Positions 12,640 through 62,340 of a stretch of 64,000 nucleotides of DNA are shown here, in pieces. Location of the stretch: the NCBI RefSeq assembly GCF_027744825.2, contig NC_071334.1, forward strand, positions 59,773,437 to 59,837,436, read 5' to 3'. Source of the stretch: Synchiropus splendidus (Eukaryota > Chordata > Actinopteri > Syngnathiformes > Callionymidae). The number at the start of each line of letters is the position of its first letter. Positions within the stretch are counted from its first letter, which is position 1. Both the position numbers and the translations under genes were made by a program. Below the pieces are notes generated by a model that saw only the letters and a list, made by a program, of their open reading frames with translations, searched no databases and was not told where the DNA came from.

Positions 12640-13250
12640 CTGTGTGAAAATGAAATTATTGCTCAATGACTGAATGTAATGGAAATGAAAGGGAGAAGGA
12701 GCCACCGCCAGAGTCACAGACTTTTCACAGTCAAGAGAGATCCGCCATTTTGAAGTGGGGCTAAGAGAGAGCTAGCAGAGGTGGAACCTGACTAAGCTAA
12801 AATCGCATCGTAAGAGCGGACGGCTGACCGAGCAAAGTCGCACATGTGACGCCGTGCACCGCCATTGATGAGACAAAGTGAAGGCGCCACCGCAGCGCAG
12901 CCTCCATCCCTCCGCTCCGCTCCCATTGATGTTTGTCTTCTGTTTTATGAATGGACGACAGGGGAGGCGCGGGCGCGGCGAAGCAGCCGCTCGCTGATTG
13001 GGCGCCAGCCGTTGACGTCACCTCCGCCGTGACGCCATGCAGTCATTCATGAAAAAAAGGAAAATAACAGCAACAATCATGAGGAGAGTCAGTGAATGAG
13101 CCCGAGAAGAAGCGAGAGGCTGCTCTGGACAACCAAGTGCGGCCACCGAGAGAGCGAGATGCGCGGATAGAACGGCCCCGTTTGGAGGTCGCTGGAGGCT
13201 CCGAGAGCGAGAGACAGACGGACGGAAGGCGCCACCTGAATCCCAGCGCG
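12640..13250 (+). promoter_or_regulatory. dusp4: dusp4 promoter and 5' UTR region, GC-rich
   Basis: Base composition changes from AT-rich to strongly GC- and CpG-rich from about 12,840 onward, continuing through exon 1, which suits a CpG-type promoter. Visible elements are an inverted CCAAT box (ATTGG, 12,997-13,001), a perfect palindromic cAMP-response element (TGACGTCA, 13,013-13,020), a half CRE (TGACG, 13,030-13,034), GC-rich E2F/Sp1-like blocks at 12,961-12,990, and a ccgccatttt YY1-like site near 12,743. No TATA box is obvious. CREs are known in promoters of immediate-early DUSP genes, so a stimulus-induced promoter is a fair inference. The transcription start was not determined. Confidence 0.55.
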
Positions 13251-18563
<5,313 letters not shown>

Positions 18564-20060
18564 TGGGCGACCGAGCACAAACTGTGGTGTCAACACGTGG
18601 TTCTTCCAGCTGAAAAGATGTCGCGGTGCCTGACTCTGAACCTTGAACCTAATGAGCGCACACACACTTGTACACACACACACAAACACACTCTCACTGG
18701 CGGGAGGATCGCACTCGTGACTCTCAGTGTAAAGCTCTGTTGCCATGGAGATGACTAGTCTTAAGGAGAGGAGATGGACACAGGAAGGAAGGAGAAATCT
18801 CAAGCACCTGCTCTTTCCCTCTTTGGCTGTCCAACAAAAGAGATGGATGGAGGAAGCGGCGGAGGAGGGTGACAGAAAGCAGTGGCCTCTTTAGTGACAG
18901 GTGCTCCGACCGGAGTTTCCTGCGCCCCCTCCACCCCCCACCCCCTCACCTTCCTCTCATCCCCTTTCATGATCCCCCCTCCTCTCATCTCTGCTTCTCA
19001 TCTCCTCCTGACTCAATAGACGAAATAAATCAAATAAGATGCCAAAAAAGGAGGGGCCATGGCAGCGTCTGAGGAGAGCGACCCTCCCACTCTCGCCTCC
19101 CTGTGGTATCCCAGCACCACCCACTGAGAGGTGACGGCACAAGATGTTTCGGACACACTGGGTGTCGTCTCTCTTCGCGACATCTCCACTCTGTTGGGCG
19201 ATTTGCTACTTTGTGGCCTGACAGCTTCAGTAGAAGAGCAGAGCTCCATCACTCACTCCAAATCCAACCTAAAGAAGTGGCGTGTGACAAAGCACTTCCT
19301 TGGATTTGTTTCATGTAAACATTGGTACGCAACTGTAATTCAGAGTCATCAAACTGGTCCTTTTAACAAGTTTGTGCCTTGAACACAAGTTGGGACGTTG
19401 TTGGGACTTTATTTTTGTTTTTAAACTTCTGCCAGTCATTGAGAGGAATGTTGAAGCATTTCAGCTTTCAACTGTGACCATCTCTGTCCATCACTCGCCA
19501 TCCACATAGCTGAAAATGATGCGAAGAACTCAGGTTAGCAACAGCTCCAGACGCACCACAGGTATCCGATCCAAGCTTGTCGTTGCAGCTAAACCTTTGA
19601 TGAAGATTTTGTAACGTCCGGAATGTTTTCTCTACAGCGACAGTCAGTAGCACCATGACGCAATACCAAACTCCCCACCGTCCGGTCAGCGCACCACACA
19701 CAGTCACGGCCTGCACAAACACACGACAGGGTTCAGCGTTCAAACCTTCTTCTGTATCGACGATTGTCTCTCCGTAGCACTTTAAAGTGATGCAATACTG
19801 TACTTAATTTAATTTATTGATCTGCACAATACGGTGACGAGGGGCCTGTCGTGGGGGCCCCCGTGCGCAGGAGAGCAGAGAGCCAATCGGTAAACCAGGC
19901 AATACTTTGTACCGTGAGTGTGGTCAGCGTCCATCTGTCTGTGTCCGTCCATCTGTCTGACTGTCATGGCAATATCGACCCTCCTCTTTCTACCTGTAAA
20001 TAGATAGTTGTACATAGCCAGAAGAGTTTGCCCTCAATTTTATTGTGACATGATCTGTGC

Positions 20061-20072
20061 ATTTATTTATTA
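20061..20072 (+). promoter_or_regulatory. dusp4: AU-rich element in the dusp4 3' UTR
   Basis: ATTTATTTATTA holds two overlapping ATTTA pentamers 17 bases before the poly(A) signal. Such elements mark short-lived mRNAs, which suits an immediate-early phosphatase. Binding by decay factors is inferred. Confidence 0.5.
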
Positions 20073-20088
20073 CTGAAATCCACCGTTG

Positions 20089-20094
20089 AATAAA
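20089..20094 (+). terminator. dusp4: dusp4 poly(A) signal
   Basis: AATAAA followed by a T-rich/GT-containing stretch (caatgttcttaatg, then gagtttgggtcttctgtgtg). It is the best-placed canonical signal after the stop. An earlier AATAAA near 19,023 is a possible alternative. Confidence 0.6.
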
Positions 20095-20533
20095 CAATGT
20101 TCTTAATGAACTCGACGAGTTTGGGTCTTCTGTGTGGAGCACGGCCAGCGGGAAACAGTGCACACACGTGCTGAGAGCCGACTGGAGAACACCAAAATAT
20201 GTCAGATGTCAAAGAAGAAATACAATTGAAAATGCAATACACACACACACCTCTCATTGCCATAACCCTTTCCCCAGCCTCTCACCCTAAACCTAACCAT
20301 CCAAAACACATGGCTCACCTTAACCAGGACACTGAACCAAACTGAAACCCAATAATAGTGACCCAGTTATTTTGAAGTCTTCAGCTTCATTTTGAGGCGT
20401 AACCTCATGGGGTCCAACCAAACGGCCCCCACAGTCTTTGGTCAGGAATTGGTCCCCAAAAAGTAGGATAAACAAGCCCACACAAACACACACACACATC
20501 CTTATAGATACTGTGCACGTCTGTCACACAGTA

Positions 20534-21028
20534 CAGTACAGGCCACAGGTTTGGACACACCTTCTTATTCAATCCATTTTCTTAAGTTCCACAGCTTTGT
20601 AGATTCTCACTGAAGACGCCAGAACTATGAATGAACACATGTGGAATTATGTAGTAAACAAAGAAGTGTGTGTTTCTATTTTTTTATTCTACAAAACAGC
20701 CACCCTTTGCTTTGATGACTGCTTTGCTCAATCTTGGCTTTCTGGCCGTGAGCTTCATGATGGAGTCACCTGCTCAACAGGTGACTCCATCATGAATATC
20801 ATTAATAAGGCTGGGGGTTTGTGGGGCTGCCAACAAAGCAAAAGCTGGTTACTTTGAGTCTTCTAAAACATGAAACATATTTAGAGTTATCCCACATTTT
20901 ATTCTTTGCGACATAATTCCATGTATCCTGCTTCATATGTCTGACGTCTTCAGTGTGTATCTACAATGCTGAAAGTTTGTAGTAAAAATAAAGAAAAAGA
21001 CTGAATCAGAAACTTTTGGCCTGTACTG
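20534..21028. mobile_element. Nonautonomous Tc1-like element with long inverted arms
   Basis: The ends are cagtacaggccacaggtttg (left) and aacttttggcctgtactg (right), inverted copies of the Tc1-type terminal motif. Both are flanked by TA (20,532-20,533 and 21,029-21,030), the expected target duplication. The 495 bp fold back on themselves: the left arm (20,534-20,772) and right arm (20,778-21,028) are imperfect inverted copies, with the innermost 19 bp perfect around a 5-base loop. Both arms still show end features of known fish Tc1 elements (tttgctttgatgactgcttt; ggaattatgt). The transposase gene is missing, so it can move only with help. Confidence 0.85.
20754..20796. repeat. Perfect 19-bp palindrome at the centre of the Tc1-like element
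   Basis: Left arm 20,754-20,772 (ttcatgatggagtcacctg), loop ctcaa, right arm 20,778-20,796. It marks the point where the two halves of the element meet after loss of the internal gene. Confidence 0.95.
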
Positions 21029-21743
21029 TAAGAAGAGGTCTTATACGGCAGCTTTGTCACTTGAATGTCAAAGGTCTGGAGTTATTGTTTTCAGTTATTC
21101 ACGACTCAAGTCAAAGCCCAAAAACTAAGAATATAATAATAACACTTTTGGATGAAAACATATTTTAACAGTCAGTTTGGAGAAATTCCGCTGAAATATA
21201 GTCAGGAAAAGATGTATAGGAGATGTTTTGTTCAATTGGACAATTGGAGGAGCGTTTTTAATACGTACGATTCAGAACGTCTCATCTTTCGAGGCCTTAA
21301 GTATCGAGTAAGTATCAAGCTTTTTTACTCTTTAAAAACCAGTAAGAAGCCTGGATTCTGATGAAACGTTCATGCCAGTTCGTTCAGACAACTGTTCCAG
21401 ATCTCGAAAACAAAGAATAAGAAAATCGATCGAGCGTTCGCTGTTCCTGAACTAGATAAAAAGGCGGGGGCACGCAGTCACCAACAGTTCCTGCCAAGGC
21501 AGCCGAGCTCGTCAGTGGTACACAACAGATGGATCTAAATAAAACTACAACACCGTTCAATACGCAGTGCCTCGCGTTTTTATCGGTAAGCAGCGCCACC
21601 CAGTGGAAACAATGGAACACTATAGGCGGAATTTTATTGGACGACTCAGGATGTTCCGGAAAATTGAGCGAAGTTACGAGGCGTTTTCTTCCGATCACTG
21701 AGTCAGCAGAGTCACAGAACGAGTGACGTTGGTTAGCAAGACA

Positions 21744-22418
21744 CATCCTCCTCTTCTTCTTCCTCTTCTCTCAAACCTACAAACCTCATGTCCTCCTTCA
21801 CCACCTCCATAAATCTTCCTCTCCACCTTCTGCCTGGCATTTCCAACCTTAACATTTTCCTACCAATGTAGTGGCTCTCTCTCCTCTGTACATGTCCAAA
21901 CCATCTCCATCTAGCCTCTGACTTTGTCTCCTAAACACCTGACATGTGCTGTCCCTCTGATCTACTGCTCCCTGATCCTATCCATCCTGCTCACCACAAA
22001 GAGAACCTCAGCACCTGCATCTCTGCTACCTCCAGCTCTGCCTCCTGTCTTTTCCTGAGTGACACTGTTTCCAAACCATACAACATTGCTGGCCTCACCA
22101 CTGTTTTGTACACCTTCCCTTTCATCCTTGCCGACACCCTTTTGTCACACATCACACCTGACACTTTTCTCCAATGATTCCACCCTGTCTGCACCTGCTT
22201 CTTCACCTCTTCCTCACACTCTCCATCGCCCTGGACAGTTGAGCCTAAGTACTTAAAATCCTCCACCTTCTTTATCTCTACATCCTGTAACTTCACCTGT
22301 CCACTTGGCTCCCTCTCATTCACACACATGTATTCCGTCTTACTGCGGCTAACCTTCATTCCTCTCCTTTCTAAGGCAAACCTCCACCTCCAAAACCTGC
22401 GACAGCTCTTCTTGGTTC
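21744..22418 (-). mobile_element. RTE-type LINE fragment, 3' part of the reverse-transcriptase ORF
   Basis: Read on the minus strand, an open stretch of 122 codons (22,359 down to 21,991) carries KTEYMCVNEREPSGQVKLQD, FKYLGSTVQ, GWNHWRKVSGVMCDKRVSAR and VVRPAMLYGLETV. This is the thumb and C-terminal region of a fish RTE-like reverse transcriptase. The remainder toward 21,744 continues the same family with frame breaks (catgtccaaaccatctccat) and ends in a C/T-rich tail. The 5' part is absent, the usual truncation. It lies between the convergent 3' ends of dusp4 and tnks. Confidence 0.8.
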
Positions 22419-22439
22419 GGGACTAAAGCAGAATCACAA

Positions 22440-24208
22440 GGAACGACAAAAAAGGTTATTAAATCATTTTAATATACATTTTTTTCTGCCTTTGACCAAA
22501 GACACAAACACTCTTAAGTCAAAAACAAGCACTTGGTCCGAGAGAGGAAACGTCCCAGAATGGTTCTGAAGACCCGTCATGTCTCGCTGCACTCTAGCGC
22601 CGCCTTGCTTACGCGTGGTCCTGTTTCTTTGTTTCTAGTGACATAAACCAAAGAAAATAACATGAAAACACGGACAGTCGTATGATGAGGTTAAGAGGTT
22701 TGATTGAAAGCTGAGTTAAAAGCTTCATACATCGGCGTCGTCGTCGTCGTCATGGCAACAGTGCGGGTTCTGTACACACCTGCGATCAGCCCCTGCTGAG
22801 TTTATGTCCCGCTGGTTCAACACATTTTAAAGTTGCAAATGAACATAAAAACTCTTTACTGTGAGAAGTTGAACACAAACGTTCCCACGCTCGTATGTCA
22901 GGAGTAAAAACTCTTCCCGCAAATACATTCAAACGCGTGTGACCAGTGTCACGGTTGATTCAGTGCCGCTTTCGTACATTTTTAACACGATTTTTAAAAG
23001 TCATCTTGGGAAAGTTTACTTGTAAATATGCAACTTTAAAAGGTGAAAGCTTCATCAATCCGTTGTTTCTTCCTGCGTTTGTCTTGAATGACGCCAAAAC
23101 CGACGTTGTTTTTTGAGCGCCACACAATGACAACGACGTTTTCTGGAGGCGTCACCAAAACGGGTGTTCAAAATTCACATTTCAAAATAGAAATTTCAAT
23201 CAAAATGCACAGCTTTAAAGACCTTAAATAAATATTGGTAACTCCCACGTCGAGCGCCACCCGCCGTAGTTCCAGCAACTTGCCTCTAGATGGCGGCAGA
23301 GCAAGACAGAAGCGCAGTGGAAAGGCAGCAGTTTTCATGTAAACATCGTCAGGAGGAGCGACAGTGGACCCGTCTGACACTGATGGCTCGGCTGCACCAG
23401 ACGCAAACATGACTCACCCAAAATATAGCTTTAATGCCATTGCTCAACATCGACTTGAGTGTTTTGATTGAATTCTGACTTCGAGAGTTATGAGCGGGTA
23501 CAAGGTGGTGTCACGTTGTGGAAGTTAGACCTCAGTTTGAAAAAGCGGTTCAGAAGATGAAGAGTTGTTGTCTGGTGCAGTTTGTGTTAGCTGTGCAAAT
23601 CTCTGTCTCACACAGTGTCAAAGTCTGGTTTCAGTCAGTGGGCTTCAAAAGGAATGGGCTTCTGCTCAAGCCTGCGAGAAAACCTGTCTTTGAAGACAAA
23701 GATCTCCATCCAAATCCGTCGCCAGTGATTCAGACCGATGTTTGAGCGCGTAAGGCCGAGGTTAGCTTGTATTTCGGTGATTCAATTAAGACAAACAGAT
23801 CCTGTGTGGATCAAGAAGATGGCGACTGGTTCTAGAAAGGGGCAAATGTGAAGCCCTGGTTAAGCTGGAGTCCGAGGCTCAGCTCATGCTGTGGGTTCTG
23901 TCCGCTTCAGTACGTCCACAGTAATCTCTGTCGCTCATATTCATTCCAGTCATTTTGTTTTACAAAAGAACAACACAAATGTTGCTGCTTTTTTTTTTCT
24001 TCCTTCGACACACGCTGTATCAAATCATCTGATCCCAAGTCCAGAACACGTGTAGCGTGAAGGTTAAAATGTAGACAGTGTGTGTGTTCCACCCAAAAGA
24101 CACTTCATGTTCCTGGTCAGCTCCAGTATTTCGGGCCGGAGGTTCTCATGGTTGAGTTGTAGTGTTTGCTTTCAAGCACCTCTCCTTCCCTTCAGAGGCC
24201 GTTGAGAT
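22440..24208 (-). other. tnks: Probable tnks 3' UTR
   Basis: About 1.75 kb after the tnks stop without coding signal on either strand. No minus-strand AATAAA was seen. ATTAAA occurs at 23,430-23,435 and at 22,468-22,473, and either could end the transcript. A CGT-rich tract (about 22,735-22,750) and several 20-30 bp low-complexity pieces are present. The extent is inferred. Confidence 0.4.
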
Positions 24209-59108
<34,900 letters not shown>

Positions 59109-60941
59109 CTAGATGGTTGCAGAAGATCATGGTGTCAGTCAAGTGTCCACGAACACACAGCGACCACACACAAACACACATGATCAGGTCTGGAAATCAC
59201 ATTCTAACACAACATACATACGCACACACATACACACAAAGGAAGGATACATCCTTTCACAGACAGCACCATCTCTCGCTCGCTCACTCTCTCCCTCGAT
59301 CCTCACTCGTTCTCTCTTTCAATGCCATTCTTGCTCAGTGCGCACCCCTCTGGCTCCGGTTGCCGTGACGATGCGTTGCCGGCAGCGACCACAGCGCGTT
59401 CATTGTTTAGCCGAAGAGTGTCAGTCTGACACACGTTCTACCACTATCCATTCGTGCATCCGTCCATCTTGCTCTAATGCTGCACATTCGCGCTCCATAT
59501 TTGTTCATCTTCCAAAATATCACCCGTCATCACTCTCCATCACGGGCTCCGTCCCCCTTCCTGTTTTTCTTCCCCCAATGGGATCAGGAGATGCAGGCAC
59601 CCAGTCACCATGAAAAACACTACTGAAATAAACAAACCCCTCCCCCTTCATCCCTCGTCCTCTTTCTCAGCTCTCCCTCACTACCATGCTATCCCCCTCA
59701 CCCCTCCACTCATACACACCTCCACATATGTGTTTCCAGCATGAGTAGCTGCAGGATGAGTGACGTTCAAACACATTTAAGCCATCATATTCAGACAATA
59801 ATGCAACCTCATGTGCCATTGCAACTCACAACAATAACAACAACTGAAAAGCTTCTGTTATTGTGGGGAATTAAATCCCGCAATGAAATCCTAATCTGTC
59901 GATGATTCCACTCAACACGTGCTTTACCTCCTCAGTTTGAAAACAAATAACACTGCCGTGGTGTGTCATTTAACTTATGGAGTGGGCAGTGATAGTTAAT
60001 GCTAGAACGCTAGGTTTCACTTATGTTCACTCGATACTCTTCTTTTTAACTGAAAGAATATATGAATTCAATTAAAAAAAATAAAACATGAAATAAATTT
60101 GAACTTCAAAATATCATTGATGTGGATCAATGGCACTAAATGACTTTCTTTCTCAACTGCAATGGAAGGTTTTCTTTAGTTGTCTGCGGACAGACCACAT
60201 TTGATTGAATAATAGCACCCACCAAGTTAGGTGGTGATGTTTAGCCGCTACCATAGCCATCATCAACTTTTGCTGTAGTATCTGTTACTACTCACAGGAA
60301 ATGGATTCAAGAACATTTTTGGGTTCAAGCATATTAATGCTGTTGGCGAAAATAGTAGAAGAGGAAATTGTGGAACTGGGACAACCTCTCTTACGCCAAC
60401 GTTTCTTCCCATTCTTGCACAAGCTTTTTGCAATATGCCACTTGAACTTATAAAGCGTCATCTGCTTTCTCATTCCAGCACTGCTGCAGCCTTGTCGAGC
60501 AGCCCGGCACTCACGATGGTCATGTCTTTAAAGTGGACCATCGGAGGGTGGTGCCACCTTTTTCACCTGACCAACTTGCGGTACCGAAAGTCCTGCAGAC
60601 CACACTAATATTCTTATTGTATCTAGACACCACAGCAGGAAAGGGGGCTTTGATCATTTTTCTTGATATTTGATGACATTTTTATCTTTGATTTTGTTAC
60701 TGATGACATCTTTGATGACTTTGATGGCAGTGACTCTCACTGTCAGATGGAATTACTCTCAGAGAGCATAAGAAAAACTTCATTGCTTAGTTTGATTTAT
60801 TTTTTAAAAGTGTTTGCTCATCCATATAACCTATTTTATAGCAATGCATGTTGCATCTGTACATCAGAAGGGTAATGACCAGTGACCACAGACCTATTGA
60901 GTGTATTTTTGTATTTTTCTTCCACCAAAGATAATAGTAAT

Positions 60942-61498
60942 TACCATATAGAGCGCACTGGAATATTAGCTGCACCCACTGAATTTAACAAGGAAAATAG
61001 ATCTTGCGCACACATAAGCGGAACCGGGCTTTAAGCACTGGCTGCAGTGGTGCCTTCTGTGCTGTAGAAAGGTCAGTGGTGCTAGTTTTGAAAATTGCTT
61101 TTCAAAACTAGTTTTGAAAACGGGGTCCAGCATCGTGACTCATGAAACAAACTTGTCAATGTTCTGAACTTGAATCATGAGCTCCTCACATCTTTAATTC
61201 ACATTAAAGCGCTCAAAATGCGCCGTTTTCACCCACGTGCCCAAAGTTCAGACACCATAGCCGGTTGCAGCAGCTGCTTCTCGATTCCAGACTGCCAGGA
61301 GATCAGCTCTGTTGGCGGAGCTGCGGACACGCAGACGAAAAGAGTGCATTTTGAGGGTAAATAAAACGCCTCTGATTTCATCACCTTCAATTTCATCTGA
61401 TTTCAGCCTGTAAAAATCCACATATTAGCCGCACCATTGTATAAGCCACAGGGTTCAGACGCAAAAAAGTCACGGCTTATAGTCTGGAAATTATGGTA
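60942..61498. mobile_element. Nonautonomous DNA transposon of the TACCGTA...ATAAGCCGC type
   Basis: The left end (taccatatagagcgcact, then attagctgcaccc) and the reverse of the right end (taccataatttccagactat, then aagccgtgac) are imperfect inverted copies. They match a terminal motif (taccgtaatttccggac, then ataagccgc) familiar from a dispersed vertebrate repeat. No transposase frame is inside. The repeat family name is not certain. Confidence 0.55.
61082..61111. repeat. Perfect 13-bp palindrome inside the transposon relic
   Basis: Arms ctagttttgaaaa (61,082-61,094) and its complement (61,099-61,111) enclose ttgc. A third copy of the half-site follows directly (gttttgaaaa). Confidence 0.9.
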
Positions 61499-62155
61499 TA
61501 TTGAAATCTTAAATTGTATCAATGAGCAAGATTCACTTTTTTTTTGCCTGTATCTAAAATATTTTGGAAAAAATCCATTGGAATAAAATGTATATAGTTC
61601 AGATGACACTATATAATATCAATTGAACTATGCTGGTTACCACAGCAACCTAAAAAGGGGTTACACAGGATCATCTCCAGTACATCAGTCATACAATCAT
61701 ATAAGCTTTGGATACATATTAGGAACGTAAGTCAGTGTCTAAAAGAGGAGAACACAGGGGTGGGGGCCATGAAGAATGAGGAGGATGGTTTTGAGTCTGA
61801 GGTGGAGAGAGGAGCACAGAAGAAAGGTTACAGAAAAAGGGGGTTGGGGGCTGAACAAAGGATTCGCAGATGAAAGAGCGGAAAGATGATTAGGGATCTG
61901 GAAACTGACATGCATGGATTTGACACAGTATAATTGGTGTTAGGGGGGCTAAGTCGGAGAAGGCTGAGAAAGGTTGGCGGGGCACTAAGAGAAATTGAAA
62001 AAGATGAATACAAAGAATGATAAAGAAAAAATATGAAGCCCGAAAAAACATAAATGGGAAGTTTAATGCATTGAGACTTTTGACAATAGTTTTCTGAATT
62101 TGACATGGAAATGTCATAACACATAGTTAACACATTACTGACATTGCCAATTTAT

Positions 62156-62340
62156 TAGGGATGCAACAAAATGAAAATTCTTGGCCGAAACCGAGGCTGA
62201 AAATCGAAACAACGCAACAACTATTATGCCAATTATTAGCACAAATGATTTGTGGCTATGACTGTGTGCTTAACACAAAGTCGTATTTGAGGAGACTAGA
62301 CCGCTTTTATTGTTGCCACAATGGAAAAGCCTTAGAATTC
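62156..62340 (+). mobile_element. Possible 5' end of an hAT-type element
   Basis: tagggatgcaacaaaatgaa followed by attcttggccgaaaccga resembles the 5' terminal region of fish hAT-family elements. No matching 3' end (a gtgcatcccta-like end) was seen, so it is a fragment at best. Confidence 0.4.

Larger units (their letters stand above)
770..12640. other. Intergenic region between the first gene and dusp4
   Basis: About 12 kb with no convincing exon on either strand. All open frames are short, lack plausible composition or lie in simple repeats. It holds small CA tracts (about 1124-1142 and 3476-3502), an AT tract near 4001, an AAT tract near 12,508, and the repeat and transposon relics listed separately. 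The rest is AT-rich unique-looking DNA. Enhancers cannot be judged from one sequence. Confidence 0.6.
18564..20110 (+). other. dusp4: dusp4 3' UTR
   Basis: About 1.55 kb of non-coding sequence between the stop and the poly(A) signal at 20,089. It contains a pyrimidine-rich stretch (18,920-19,010), and a distal part with gttgtacatag and attttattgtgaca ahead of an AU-rich element. The endpoint is inferred from the signal. Confidence 0.6.
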
